Program-made: the position numbers and the translations under genes
DNA from: Progne subis subis
Lineage: Eukaryota; Chordata; Aves; Passeriformes; Hirundinidae
Direction: 5' to 3'
NCBI GenBank assembly: GCA_022316685.1
Contig: JAKJHU010000056.1
Span: 4,228,169 to 4,292,168, forward strand
Length of the DNA: 64,000 nt
The notes under the pieces: generated by a model
What the model was told of the DNA's origin: nothing
Databases searched by the model: none
What the model saw: the letters and a program-made list of their open reading frames with translations, nothing else
Part shown: piece by piece, positions 33,300 through 46,873 of the stretch
Numbering within the stretch: position 1 is the first letter of the stretch
Layout: each line of letters begins with the position of its first letter

Positions 33300-33790
33300 A
33301 AATTGCAAAAGCACTGTGTGCCACTAGGTGTCCAAGCAATGAAATGGCACATGAAAGTGTGTGGAGATTAACATAAAGTAATGTACAAGAAAATAATCCT
33401 AGTTTTGCTTGTATAATGATGGGCTATGAGCCCAGGAGGAAAATCCTGGGTTTATAATATGAGGTCATGTGAGAATATCAGCTTGGTACAAAGAGCACAT
33501 TGATAAGAAAAGGTTAGAGAAGGAGCAAAGAACACAAACAAGCTATGCCAGTACATCAAAAACAGATCTGATCCTCTGGCACTACTGAAAATTAGTATCA
33601 CATAAATTTATTATTGTAGAAATAGAAGAATTAAAGGAAAGAGTGATGGGATGATCAAATATATAGTAAGATTCCTGTAGAAAAGGTTTTTTTAATAGAA
33701 AAGGACTCCTCAGTCAGGGTGAGAAATGACTGAGAGGGTTTAGGACCATCATCTCAAATATAATGAGCAATATTCATTAGGGTCATTATC
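33300..33790 (+). mobile_element. Ancient CR1 LINE fragment
   Basis: AATGGCACATGAAAGTGTGTGG, AAAGTAATGTACAAGAAAAT, AATCCTAGTTTTGCTTGTAT and ATGATGGGCT follow in the order seen in the distal part of CR1 ORF2 in old reptile/bird subfamilies. Near 33705 GGACTCCTCAGTCAGGGTGA and GAAATGACTGAGAGGGT fit further downstream. Strong divergence and internal deletions; boundaries are approximate. Confidence 0.55.
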
Positions 33791-34279
33791 TCTGGTGCAG
33801 CAGTTCCACGAGGCACAAGTAACTGGAGTCTAGGACAGCATCCTGGGGGAGCCTCAGTGCAGTTCCTGAGGTGTTCACAATTGGCCTCTGCTGGAGCTAA
33901 ATTTCTGGGCTGGGTGTTATAACCTAACTCAGCTTCCCTTACATCTTTAGGATCCTTAGGACATGAATAGATATTCTTATTTCACACAACATCAAGCAGC
34001 ATTAACACTTATCTCCCCTAATGCCTTCTGCAGAAACCACACGGCTCCTCTCCCTCCTCTTTGTTATGACCAACAGTCTGAAGGGCTCCCAAATACCCTG
34101 ATTTTTCTATTACTTCCAGGTGGAAGGTGATTACCTGGGTGTCACAATGTGAGCAAACTCCAGCAAATGCCTGTGGCACAGCAGATTCCAAGCACCTGTC
34201 TCCTTGCTCCTTCTCATATGCCACCCCCCAACTTTCTCTAGAAGGTTCATCCACACTGGGAAACACTGACATTCCAAAC
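33791..34279. other. Unique non-coding sequence
   Basis: Nothing recognised between two CR1 fragments. Confidence 0.35.
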
Positions 34280-34403
34280 CCACCCTGGATGTGTCCCTGT
34301 GTCACCTGCTCCAGGTGACCCTGCCTTGGCAGGGGCGTCAGAGTGGGTGGTCTCCAGAGATCCTTTCCAACCTCAAAAATTCTCTGATTCTGTGATTCTG
34401 TGA
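34280..34403 (+). mobile_element. CR1 LINE, short 3' end
   Basis: CCTGCTCCAGGTGACCCTGC, CTTGGCAGGGG, CCAGAGATCCTTTCCAACCT and the tail TTCTCTGATTCTGTGATTCT are the CR1 3' UTR in plus orientation. Confidence 0.92.
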
Positions 34404-36243
34404 CATAGCCCAGCCTGTTCTGTAATACAGATTTATACAGGGTACAGAACAACTGGTTGGACCCAAACAGCTCAGCACTGTGGTTTTGTTTGACCCAGAG
34501 GCTACAAAAATGAGAGCTGCTCTGCTCGCTGACGATAATTTTGTTTGGATCCTGTAAACCAAGGCACATGGAGCTCACAGTTCAGCCTGCAGTGAAAAGG
34601 CAGCAGCTCTCCTCCTGCTACTCTCAGAATGTACTTGCATATTGTACACACTGCTCTGATCAGCCTTTTATTCATGCATACAAATATTCAATCATCTTTT
34701 CACCCTTCAAGCTTTCAGGTCAATGGAGGAAAAAAGTCAGTCAGTAAATTCACGAATTAATTTAATTTATGCACCCTGAAGATGAAGAATAGAGGAATGT
34801 AGCAGGTTCTGAGCAGGAATGAAAATTCAGAGAGGAAGATGACAGCAAAGCATTTGAGATGTACACAGTTTTGTATTTATGGCCACCCAAGATGAAGATG
34901 TAGGTAAGTTCTGAATAGGAACTGCTGGAAGTTGCTCCATGCAGCTGCTGGGGGCTGATAAAATGGTGACATGAGTCACACCAGAAAACATTTCATACAT
35001 AAAACCCAGAGAACTTTCATTTCCCTTGTCTCTCAAAGGCCTCAGTGCCCTGCCTGAAATCCCCTCTGGAAGGGCACAGGACTCCTGTAGGACCTGTGTT
35101 CCATCTGCCATTTCTGGCCTTGAGCACTTCCAGGGATGGGGATGCTCAATCAAGCTGGAAGGACACTGCAAACCTGTGCCTTAGCATTCAAAGCAAACAA
35201 TTAGTGGCCTGTTTACTGGAAAGAGGACAATGTGCCCAAGAGTTCCTGTCTCCAACTGTAAACAAACAATTATTAAAATGTTCTCAAGGATTTGAATAGT
35301 AATTAAAAGATGAGTGATTGTCACAAGCTGCAGCCCGGCTGCTTTCCAAATGTGTGTGGGGAAGCTCCTTGGCTGGGATGTGGCTGTGACTGCAAATTAT
35401 CATCTCTGAGGTTAAAGATACAACAGGATTCCCACACATTGCTCTCTGAGGCAGCTGCACCTTTCCATGCACGGGGAACGGAGCTGCCACGTGACAGACG
35501 CTGCACTTGGACTCGTGCAGAGGGGACAGCACCAGACTGTGAACAGTGTCTGGGTCCAGAGTGAAAAAGGGGTGTAGATGGACCTGCCAAACCAAGCATG
35601 GTGGGAATGGAGTGCCTTTTCCCATGTCCTTTCTTGCAGATCCTACTGATTAAATGCGTAATTCCACACTGAGAGAATGAATATAAAGTTTTCTTAGGGA
35701 GGAAAGAGTTGTGGGGAGTAGCAAGGTATGTGCAGTTCCAGAAGTTGTCCATTGACAACAGCCAAGTTAACAAGAAAGTCCATTTTTAAAACACTGGAAA
35801 AGTCCTCTGCTTTTTCTTAAATGGAATCTGTTGTGTCTTTAGTCAAGCAAATGCAAGCTAATCCCTCGGCTCATTTGTAAGGAAAATAGTGATATAAATG
35901 GATAAAGCTCTCAAGATAGCTGCTAGCAATCATGTTCCAAGCCAGTTTTCTGCTTTATGAACACTCTGAAGCTAATCAGCATTTTTCTAAATGATCTCTG
36001 CATACCACTTGATTTTTCTGCCCCAAAATACTTACTCAGAAACATTTATGCTGGTCACACATCTTGTCACTTACTTATACTTAGCAATTAAAATGGTATT
36101 TTGTAGAAATAGCTTCATGAGCTGCAGCTCCCAAAGACGAGTGACCTTCTCCCTGACCAGGGGTTTCCCTTACATCCAAAGCTGAAGGTGTCTGTGTGTG
36201 AGGCTGTCTTGTGTTCAATACAGGATGTATTCTACTTCCCATC
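34404..36243. other. Unique non-coding sequence
   Basis: No gene or repeat recognised. Confidence 0.4.
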
Positions 36244-36897
36244 TGTTGAAACCGGTTGGTGAGGTGTTTCCTTCCTCATGGCTCAGGAAGGGGGTGAGTG
36301 TCCTTCTGTTCATGGGCCACCTGTTAAACCAGGTGGGGCAGTGTTCTTTATCCCTTCCAGGACCCATCCTCCCTCCAGGGGATATCTGCTGTTAATGGGC
36401 CATCGAGGCTCACTGCACGGCTGATACAATTACATCATCCCATGGGGAGATGCTCCACCCAGTGGGAGGAGCCCAGCATTCCTACCTGGATAACACCTGA
36501 GATTGGGAACACCAGGACAGCCTGTGTGCACTGAATTCCCAGAGGAAGACCAGATCCATCGCACCACCACTGGACCTTCAGAGGAAAATGACACCCCTCT
36601 ACAGGATCATTGCTCCAACAGAACCACGTCTGTCACTGCAGGAGGATTTGATTGGACTGCTCCCAACACCCTGACCAACAGGGTGTCAGGCTGTATTCTG
36701 ACTCTGTCAGTGTTTCTAGGATTTTTTTGTTGTTGTTGTGTGCTTGGGTTTTTGGTTTTTGGTTTTTTTTTTTACTACATCTGTACATCTGTATTTTTAA
36801 TATTTTTAGTAAAAGAACTGTTATTCCTATTCCCATATCTTTGCCTGAAAGCCCCTTAATTACAAAGTTATAATAATTTGGAGGCAGGGGGTTTACA
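36244..36897 (+). mobile_element. Solo LTR (family B), about 654 bp
   Basis: Starts TGTTGAAACCGGTTGG and ends GGGGGTTTACA, giving a near inverted repeat (TGTTGAAACC against GGTTT-ACA) with TG...CA ends. The body (TTCATGGGCCACCTGTTAAA, GGGGCAGTGTTCTTTATCCC) is typical of an avian ERV LTR. A T-rich run and an A/T-rich stretch with AGTAAAAG near 36808 fit a polyadenylation region. I see no clean target duplication, so the ends may be off by some bases. Long frames in this interval are shadows of the LTR. Confidence 0.6.
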
Positions 36898-38878
36898 TTC
36901 TCCATTCCAAAGGAAGCTTTCCCTGGAAGACAACTGTCTTTACAAAAAAAGACAGAGGTGAAGGATGGAAGCAGGTTGGAAGATGGGTGCCAGGTCGATG
37001 CTGCTGCAGCGGGTGGAAGAGGGCAGCAGATGGCCAAGAGCTGAGCAGGTGGAGCTTCACAAAGACCCTGATATTGCAGACAAAATGAGGGGCTTGAGTT
37101 TGTTTTCCTGGAATCCAGAATAAGATCTGCAGGTGGCTCTGCAAAGATACACCGGTGATGTTCCTGCCCTTTGGGGCACATCAGGCATGGGCTGCCACAA
37201 ACTGTGAGCTTCTATTAAATTTCACCAGGATTTAAACTTCCTGTTGCATTGCCTTCCCCAGCCATTTTTATAGAAGCCGGCAGTAAATTCAGCACCTCTC
37301 TGTTTCCTGACAATGAGCCATATTTAAGGAGGAAAACACAACACTGGTTGCTCAGTTGATTCTTCCTTGGCTTCACAATGATAAATAGCACCCAGCTTTC
37401 AGTGTAAGTCTTCATTTCCTAGACTTTTTCCATAAGCTGTTCCACCAGCACTTGGTTTTGGCATGAAGCTTCTTTTGAGTCCCAAGTCAAGATGCTCCCC
37501 AGGACACACTGAAATGAACATTGACAAAACAAACAAACAAACAAAAACAAACACTAAAAACCCCACCCTATTCCAGGTTTTTTTTTTTCCTATGACCTCA
37601 TACCTCATACCAGTCCTTCTATATCTCAGTCTTCTATGGGGCTTTTGGGCAAGCCTCTTATCCTGAAGTATTTTTTAAAACATTATCCTGTATTGTTATT
37701 TTGATGCATTTTACAAGCTGTTCGCCAAACTCTTTTTAGCCATCTCTTATTTTTAAGCAAGCAGAGTTTCAACTGACCACCATGTAGAGAGAGGTAAGGC
37801 TTCCAGGTCCTTGTAGGGTGCCTACAGAAGTCACCTCTAAACATGCATCTACTGTTGCTTCCAGAATGGTCTGTGATCTCAGGAGAGCAAGACTGAGCCA
37901 CAAAGACTACAGAAATAGTAGGTGGTTTCTGGAAAAACAACAACAACACAGAGACTGTTAAAGCTATGGGCCCTCTGCTTTATCAGAGATGTTGATAATT
38001 TTTAGTTGAATTTTAGTTTGAACAATATATTTTTTTTTCATACCTCCATGTGAAAAAAATAAATATTTAACCTATATCTGCACTCAGCACAGGACTATTG
38101 CTTATCTGGAGTCTGTCTGAGGGCAATGACTCCATTAAATAGCACCTTTTGCTAATGAATTAAAATACTGAAAAGGGTTAGGGACATTTAAGCTATTTTC
38201 CAAGAAACTTGCAAGGAGGAAAATCATGTAGGCTGTGATAATTCCATAGGAATCAGACAGGAATGGATTCAAAAAGCTCTAGAATAGGCAAGATATGGAA
38301 ATAAGATTGAAATTTGCTGTTAGCTCAATTTAAGAAAAGTGTTTGTGAATATAACTGAAGCATTTGCTATTTAAATCTTCCCGCTGACAGTAGAAGTTAT
38401 AATTTTCACAGAATTTGTTCAACCCCATTATTTCCCCATTTTTTCAGCTTCAATTCTGTTTCTCATCTGAATGAGATGCACCCCCACAAACTGAAATTAA
38501 TGAAAGCCTGTATAACCCCCTGCAAATGACATCCATCAGAAGGTGCTTCCCACTGAGTTCACTTCAAGCAAATCCTTCCCAAGTATTTCTGTGACACCAC
38601 AGAAGTCTCACAAGCTCTATGAGCCACAAAAATAACTGATTTAATTTATGCATTCAACTTATTTTCATTAAACTTATTATTATATTTTACTCACTGAAGC
38701 AGAGAAGGATCAAGTAGATGTATAAGAATAAGTGAAACAATTGGTTACTTATTTATGCTTACAGCCTATGACAGTTAAATATTGGACTTTTTTCCTGCAT
38801 TAAAAAGTTGTAACTTCTGACAAAAAAAAAGCTGTAACTTCTTTTTTTTTTTAATTCATAAAGCAGATGAATTTTCAA
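36898..38878. other. Unique non-coding sequence
   Basis: Contains an (AAAC)n microsatellite at about 37525-37552. AT-rich from 37960. No gene recognised. Confidence 0.4.
37525..37552. repeat. (AAAC)n microsatellite
   Basis: About 28 nt of AAAC units. Confidence 0.85.
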
Positions 38879-38900
38879 ATTTTCTATCTAGATAGAAAAT
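38879..38900. repeat. Perfect 22-bp palindrome
   Basis: ATTTTCTATCT followed directly by its reverse complement, with no spacer. Confidence 0.9.
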
Positions 38901-38917
38901 ACTAAAAAATTAGGTGC

Positions 38918-39006
38918 AAACAAACAGAAAACAACAACAACAACAACAAACCTCACAAAAACAAACAACCCCCCCAAAAACAATAACAACATAAAAAAAA
39001 AAAAAA
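38918..39006. repeat. A/C low-complexity tract
   Basis: (ACA)n and CAAAA-like units with a short C7 run, ending in A14. Adjacent to the 22-bp palindrome. Confidence 0.9.
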
Positions 39007-40376
39007 CCCAAGGAATGCCAGATCATTTTTACCATTACAAAGCAAAGAAACACCTTTGACCTGTAGACTCTCCAGACTGCCCTGTAGAACACAGATCTTA
39101 CAAGCCCTGTGTGTCCTACTTTACAGAGACAATTTAGAGCCTTCCAACATCGTGAAGCTTTTTCACCCAGAGCCATGGCAACCTTGTCTTGAGATCGGTT
39201 TACAAAACTAATCTCTCGCAAAAGCATTTGGTACTGTTCTGCTGGGGATGCTGTGGGAGCTTTACAATCCTGATAATTAGAAACTTCCAATTAATTTGCA
39301 GGTTAAAATGTACTTGTGGTCATTTGATACCCATTTGTTCTCCTGCCAGCCTTGCCTGTAACTTAGAGCTCCAGGAGGCAAGGCAGCAGCTCTGCTGCTG
39401 TTTTTCTCAGCTGCATTTCAGCCAAAGTGCACCAAAATCGACATGTGCCATAGAAACTGCCTCACTAGCTCCAGATGCAAGCATCTGCTGATCCACCACT
39501 AATGCAAACCAAAGGGCTTCACATCTGGAGATTCAGCTGAGCAAGCATGCAGAGGGAATTCGGCTGTCCAGATGTGAGCATCTGCTGCCATTTCTGGCCC
39601 TTGTGAGGTCTGGATGGGGCAGGCAGAGTGGAGCAAGGTCTGAAAGGGTCTTGCTGCTCTCTGGAGGCCAGGCAGGGTGTGTAAGGGCACCCCAAAACCT
39701 TTAGACAACTCTGTGAGAAACCTGAATCCCAGCTGGGTGTCTAGCTGCTGTGAGCTCTTGAGGATCTGTTGATTCCATTTCCTACCACAGGATCTCAGCC
39801 ATGGTGCTCACTAAGGAATACAGACATGTAGTCACCTGAGTATAGGTGCCTTAGCTTTTGATCTGAATCCCACTTGATCTTAAAATATTACCTGGAGAAA
39901 TACTGTTTTTCTGTGCATAAATGTTATTGATAATTTTCTGGACTCCGCATATTTGGGGCAGCATTAGAGAAATCAACATATTAATAGAAGATATTGTTAA
40001 TAGGCAAAGGGGGCTAAACAGAAAATAAAGAATAGACGCATTTTCCTCTTGCTTTCCTCAAAGGGGTCACAGTGGTACCAGAGAACTCCTAAATTTATTG
40101 TGGATATAGCAGAGCCTAGATTTTCAAAGTCAAACTCAGAGAATTCAACTTTTTATAGTTTTGATTTTATTCTTTCCTAAGGTGAAGAAATAAAAATCAC
40201 AAGGAGTCTATTAGAAAACCTGGGCTGATCTAATTTGAATTATCCTTAGAAGATGTTTGTTAGAAAAGATGACACTGTAAGAAACACTTTGTAGTCTAGA
40301 ACTGAGATTTCTTAATACTGTTACCTGGTATCCTGGAGTCAGAAAACGGGAAGTAGAGGAGAGCACTGCAATGCTT
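39007..40376. other. Unique non-coding sequence
   Basis: Nothing recognised. Confidence 0.4.
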
Positions 40377-40530
40377 TGTGCTGGTTTTGGCTAAGGTAGA
40401 GTTACTTTTCTTCCCTGTGGCTGGTGTAGGGCTGAGTTTTGGGGTTGTGGAGAGCACAGGATTGATGATATTAAGATATTTTCGTTATTGCTGAGCAGGG
40501 CTTACACAGAAGGGTAAGGCAGAAGAAGAC
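40377..40530 (+). mobile_element. Truncated LTR fragment (family C)
   Basis: TGTGCTGGTTTTGGCTAAGG, TAGAGTTACTTTTCTTCC and TTTTCGTTATTGCTGAGCAG then GCTTACACAGA match the beginning of a common avian ERV LTR. The rest of the LTR is not present, so this is a 5' LTR scrap. The 3' limit is approximate. Confidence 0.65.
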
Positions 40531-41149
40531 TGAAGCTGAATTTCATTATTTCAAGAAGACATGTCTAAAAAGTTATGATGGGTTGAAGTGAAAGGAGCGT
40601 CAAAGACAACTTTAATATGGTGAAGAGGATGGAGATGGAACCAAGAGGTGTCAGACTGACCCTAAGCTCCAGGAGTTTCACATGCACCGGTCTGAAGGAT
40701 CAGCTTCCCCTCCTGAATCACTTGTGACACCTCTGGGCAGCAACCAGCATTTTAAGCTCATCTGTCTAGCCAAAAATGGCATCACATGGCTGAAAACAGC
40801 AAGTGTAAAGGGAAGAGAAGAAAGGAAAAGAGTAAAATCAGTCTCAAGTCTGACTCAAAGACATGCAAGATTTAAGATGAAATTTTTAAGAAAAGCATAA
40901 TGGAGATAAATGATATAACAAGCAGTATGGACTAATCAAAGTTAGCTGAGGAACATAATTTTTTCATAAGGCTTTCTAGATGCAGAGAGTGCAGTAGAGC
41001 TCATCCACAGTGTCTGGGAGAAAGCACTTGATTAAAGAGCATCTGAGACATTTATTCAGATGGGAAGGGTGGAAATTAAATGAACTGCAAACGTGCTGCA
41101 TCGTGAAGGGGAGAAAGAAACATGCACTGCTGTAAAGGTAGGGATCAGA
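40531..41149. other. Unique non-coding sequence
   Basis: A/G-rich, no gene recognised; may include further eroded CR1. Confidence 0.35.
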
Positions 41150-41560
41150 AGGGAGGTAAATCATTACTAAAGTTCTTTAAGAGATAGTTTTGACACCAAT
41201 ATTTTTGTCAATTACTTGGGCACAGAAAATGCCTGACAAGATCTGCTAATGGCAAAATTTAGAGGCAATATCCATATGTAAGCCGAGAGGGAATAAACCA
41301 GAGGCTCACGATCCTGAGGACTGTGGTAAGCAGGGAGAGATAAAATTCACTGGTGTGAAATGCAAGGTAATGAATCTGGGAACCCATTAAAAATGCAGAT
41401 TTCTGATACTTGTGCCCCTCATCTCCTGGAAATGACTGAGGAGTGCCAACTGACTGCAGAATGGTCAGCACGATGGAGTTATGAAAATGAGAGCTGTGGT
41501 CACAGTCTCAGGAGAGATTGGGTTGAACTTCCCCTGGCTGGGCTGGGGAGGGTGTCTGCA
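41150..41560 (+). mobile_element. Ancient CR1 LINE fragment
   Basis: TTGTCAATTACTTGGGCACA then CTGCTAATGGCAAAATTTAG, and later TGCAAGGTAATGAATCTGGG, follow the order of the CR1 ORF2 region that encodes the thumb side of the reverse transcriptase. Strongly diverged; limits are approximate. Confidence 0.45.
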
Positions 41561-44500
41561 GCAGAGACAGGACAGAAAGCATTGGTACCCCCTCACCTGA
41601 GTGCTGCTCACCCCTGTAACACCCAGGGTGATGTGGCAGGCAGGGGCAACCATGAGTGGGGGTGGACAAGAAGATAACAAGAGCAACTGGGAGACAATCA
41701 CATAAAAAGAGACAATGTCTGCTGGTGTTGGGTGTCCCAGAAAGGGGTAATGCGTTGTGATCCCAGCCTCACAAGGCTTGGCCCTTCTGTCAGCCCCTCC
41801 CCTGGTGAGCCTGGCCATCCCTGCTCTGCCTCACCTCCTCCTGGGGCTCTTGGCAAGCAGCTCCTTCTGCTGCTGCTGAGCCAAGAGGGGCTCAGGAGGG
41901 TCCAAGTCGGCACAACATCACCCCCAGTTTTCCCTTCGGGCTGGGAAGGACAAGTTTCCCTCCTCTGAACAATGAGATCAGATTAGGACAGTGTCTTCCA
42001 GGGCCACAATTTCTGTTTGGTGGGATTTGCCCTCCAGAACCAGACACAGGTCTCTTTTTCTCCCCTCAGAGGGAAGAAGGAACCAAAGTCACAAGTCTGT
42101 GGAGGAGCCAGGAGCCAACCCAAGATCTCAAGAGAAGTACATAAATGCCTACTCTGCAAGACTCTCCTTCCTTAGGGGGAAAAAACCCCAAACAAACAAA
42201 CAAAAACACAACCAAAAATCACACTCACAAGCATTTGTAACACTCATCATCCAGACTTTCTCAAAGCAACTGAAACATATCAAAATTCTGGATCTCATGT
42301 TGAAAACTGGGCAGGGATGTATTAAGAAAGGGGGAAAATGTTCGCCCTCTGCTTGGATGTACTGCCATATACCTCTGTCAGGTGTAATTTAGGCTCCCAT
42401 TCTTCTTCTCTCCTACCACTATTTCTATATATTAAGTTCCATTCTAATTTAATCATCCTCACTGCAGCATTTCTTAATTCAAAACTCCTAGGCTCCTAGG
42501 AAGGGTGTTTTCAGGGGAACACAGTGGGCTGGGGAATTTTTTTTGGCACTGGCAATTGGCATTCGCAGTTAACATGGAGAAATCCCAATTCCCAATGCCT
42601 TGGGGAAGATAATGAAGTTTGCACAGTTCTGAGACATTCGTAGGGAACTTGGAGGTGTAAAACAACTTTTATGAAAGAAAAACAGGAAACGTGTTAGTTT
42701 ATGTTACAGGCAGCAAATGGGAAGCTTGCAGACAAGCAAAACCCTTATAAGTTAATTAATTTTCTGTGTTAATGTTATTCATGGGCCACACAGCAGCAGC
42801 AGAAGACTCCATCCAAGCCTGGGACCCCCTTGCTCTAACACTGTCTAGCAGGGTACCGAAAATCATCCACACCATTACAAGAGCTCCAGGAAAATTGCCC
42901 CTAGAACCATATTTTTCTGATAGAAATTGAAACATCCATAAATCATTCTGGTTTAACCCAGCTCTGATTATTTCAGATGAGGGATGAGCCCAGATGGTCT
43001 GTGTCCTGTGCACACCTGCCCTCCAGCTGCTGGGGAATGCCCTCTGGTTTGGGTTTAAGGGCTCAGTGAATTTCCCTGGAGATTCTGAATGTGTTTGCTG
43101 TGCAAGGACAGCGTTTGATGCCTTTAAAACCTATTGGACCCGCTGCAGCCTTCAAAGAATCTGTCCACATGCATCCAAAACTCCTGTGTGCAGAGCTCCT
43201 GGGTGGAACATGGACAAAGACACTTAATTCCTACTAGGAAAAGCCAGGATGGCACATCTTGGGCAAAGCCCTTCTCAAGCCTTTTGCCCAAGTATGTTGA
43301 AACACAGAGCAAGTGATCCAGGAGTTTCCAAAATGGGACACGGATAAAATGTGCCTGAAGCACACCAGAAGTGATTAAATCAAGATTACAAATATGAGAA
43401 CAAAACCAAGAGACATCTAACTGAAAGCTCAGCCTTGGCTTTTTTTCTTCTGTAAGGACTAAAATTTTTGCAGATTCTGTATATACTGTTAATTTTTGAT
43501 CTAAAGAGGTATTGGATAACATGAGTAAACTGGGAGAAAAAGCTAAAGTACAGCATTCTTGGGAAACTTAAGCCCAAGCACATTTTGTTCTCAATCCTAA
43601 ATTTAAAGCTACTAATTACTTAGGTGTTTCCCTTTTAGACATCCATGCAGATTATTGGTTAAAAGTTAATGCTTGCCACTTCTTGTCAAAACACTTCTAA
43701 CAGATTTTAGTTCAGCAGCCAAAAATCAAGGTACACAGATCTCCAGCTGCTTTTGGAAATGGAGTATTATGCATAAAGACCAAAAGCTTCCCACCATTCT
43801 CTCCACATCCTTTCTTCCAAAGCAGGTGTGGTGAATTCTCTCTTAACCCAACTTTTTCAGTGTCTTTAATTATTTATAGTACCCAAGGAAGCTTGGCAAA
43901 GGAGCTCATGCCACAGTGCCATGTCCATGCACTTTCTGGGCTACTTGGATTTGAGACTGTGTCACACCAACCCCTTCCAGAGCGATGGCTGGGGTTCAGA
44001 CCCCCAGTTCAACTGTTCTTACTGCTCAAATAACTGCAAAGAGTAGTAGTTACATTTTGTTATCCACACAAGGAACAGCAAAAAGTGGTTCCTCAGTCTC
44101 TGTTCCTGAGTGTTGCTGGCATCCCCCAGGCTGGCATTGCCCAGCCATGAGCTCCATCAGCACCCTGCTAAGCCACATTCCTGGCATGTGGGACACAGGA
44201 ATACATCCAGTTACTGCTATTTTTTCCAATATTATCCAGCCTCTTGACAATGTGCTCCATCAGGAGAGAGGAAGCAGATAATTTTTGGGGGAGCGCACTG
44301 CATTCCTGTATTTGGTTTCCTTTCTGGTTAAACCCACTTGCTGGTCCCATTTAACTGCTGCCTGTAATTTGAATTTCCATCTTTAATCGCACTGTGCACA
44401 ATAAACTCTTCATAAAAGGCTTCAACAATAGCAATATGCACACAAATGCACATAATTGCTTCTACAAAAGGAAAAGAAATCACACTAAGGAATGTAAACC

Positions 44501-46800
44501 TCATGCACTGTGTACTGCAGTTTGAAATGGATTGTGCCCTATGGCTGATAATGCATTTCAGTTATAATCATTATGAGTCTACTAAATAAGAGGCCAATTA
44601 TTGTTCTAACAAGGCATCCAGTAGTAATCTGGACAGAGATGACAGACACAGCATGCAACAGCTGGAAGTGGCAAAGAAAAGCAGGAGAGGGCAGGGATGA
44701 AGGCACAGGTATAATAAATACAGTTGCAGCCCTTTTCCAGGGCCTGGCTTTAATTAGGAAGAACAGCAACCTGCCATCAGCAATACATGCTCCATCCTGC
44801 TGGCTTTCTGATGAGTGCTGCGCTTTCCCGAGCCTTTAATGGGGAGGAAAACCAATATCACAGCTCCAGAAAAGCGACTGCTGTGGCCAGCGTGACCTGG
44901 GCTCTGCCCTCCAGTCCAGGCATGCCTCAGCACTTGGGCAAGTGTAGGCTGTGCTAGGAAATGGGCTGTGTGCATACAAGACAGGGCATCTGAGAATCAT
45001 TCCAGCATGGATGCATCCAGGGAGCTCGATGGAGGAAATTCCCTCATTATTGCTTCTGCTCAGGCCTGGAGCATAAAGTTTGGCATAAAGTAGCGGAGAA
45101 ATCCTCTCCCTGAGGTAGCTGTGTTAGGGCAGTGACAAAGCTCTCCAGCAAGCAGCTGCTGCTCTTAAGATGCCCTGAAGAAAAGAGAAATCTCTGTGCC
45201 ACTGGCATGTTGCTGACAGTGGCAATGACAGCTGAGATCGCACGGAAGTCATCGCTGGCGATGTGGGTAAAGCTGAAAACGCAGAAAAGCAAATCCAGTG
45301 GGGCTTTTGGAGAGGGATGGATGGAAATTCCTCACCTCAGCCAGGCAAGGGAGATGGTCTGTGTCTCGACTGCAGGTCCCAGCACCCCACTGAGGCCAAC
45401 CCCTGGCACAGTGACCACCTCCAGGGGCAGGGGCAGGCTGGCACTGATACAGCCAGGCCTTGGCACCATCTCCAGCAGTGCAGGATGCACGTCAGGCCAT
45501 CCCAAAGGCTGTCCCAGACCCTGATCCCCCTTGTGCCGTGGGCTCGGGCGGGGCCCAGCTCCCCAGGCCTGCTGAACGTGTGATTGTGGCTCCGTGGTGG
45601 AAACTGAGGATGGAGCACATGTGTTTCCTGACCTCAGCAACGCCTCTCTGCTTGATGGTCCTGCCTCTCCCCCATTCCCAGGGCAGGGGCTCCTGTGCCA
45701 GCAGTGAAACCCATGTCCTGAAGGCACCCTTCCAGCTGGATTAAAGGGGAGAGGTCTCCTGCTCTGTGTGTGACAGCTGGCACACAGCACATCGCTGCAA
45801 ATGCCAAACACTCCCCCTCGGGCTTTATTTCACATGGGAGGGGGAAGGGTGCAGAGCATGGAAGCCCAAAGGTGCAGTGCAGAGCTCTGGTATGCTCTTA
45901 AGCCCTCCTGTGTCTGACTTTCCCCACAGAGTGACCCAGAGCTCAGCATGCCCCTTGCCAGCCATCTTACTCCAGATTTGCTATTTGTGGAGTTGCTGGA
46001 GAGGAGATGAAGGGTTCCACATCAGTGCAGAGTAAATCCTTATTAAATGAGAGCTAATGAATGATCACATGAATCCCAAACTGGAGCAATTAGCCATTCT
46101 GCTGCTGCCAGAAGGCATTATCCCTGCTGCCACAGTTGCCTCTAGGTGGCTGATTTTTAAATTACTCTTTCCTCATCGCTTCAAGACATTGTCTTGGGAG
46201 TCAATCAAGCTTCTTTCTTTCCAAGTATACCTAAGTGCTCATTTATAGCCAAGACTTGCTCTCCTGCTGCAGCTCAGGTGGGGCTGACCTCTCACTCTGG
46301 ATGCAGTTTATTCCTGCTGAAAAATCTTATTTTCTTGAAAGGAGGATGAATTCTGCTAACAAAGCACCTTTGTACACACACAGCTGCATGAGGAACTACC
46401 AGAGCAGGGGCTACAGCACACACCAAGTCCAAGGTGCATGGGCAACTACTGGTTTTGTCTGTGCAGGAAAATCTGCTTCATTTCATGCAGCAGAGCCCAC
46501 ACCAAAACAAAACAGTGACCACCATGATTTCCAGAGGTGCCCTGGCCACGTGCTATGACAGGACTCAGCATCTCTGACCTGGTTGCTACTGTTATCCCTC
46601 AGTGTGTAGAAGAAGGAAACTGAGGCAGGACAGGCAAGAAGTCTCCAAAGTTCCTCAGGAAGCACCAACAGGGTCCCTGGAGCTGTGCAATGAGCTGGGG
46701 TCACACAACTACCAGCACTGGCTGTTTCAAAGTACCAACAACAACCAGGCAAGAGACCCAGCTTCGGCAAGAGATAGGCTTGAAGAAGTCCAGGCTTGGG
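41561..46800. other. Unique non-coding sequence
   Basis: Five kilobases with no recognised gene. A short AAAC-rich patch lies at 42186-42205, and a possible conserved non-coding stretch at 44390-44640 is described in the findings. Frames of 90-160 codons near 45263-45811 overlap on both strands in G/C-rich sequence. Confidence 0.4.

Positions 46801-46869
<69 letters not shown>
46801..46869 (+). repeat. Poly(A) tract, 69 nt
   Basis: A pure run of 69 A after CTTGGG. The lysine-rich frames across it are artefacts. Confidence 0.95.

Positions 46870-46873
<4 letters not shown>

Noticed and set aside
34018..34578. 186-codon minus-strand frame
   Set aside because: Part of it is antisense CR1 3' end and the rest has no recognisable motif.
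36503..37181. Frames of 118 and 182 codons on opposite strands
   Set aside because: They overlap each other and lie largely within the solo LTR.
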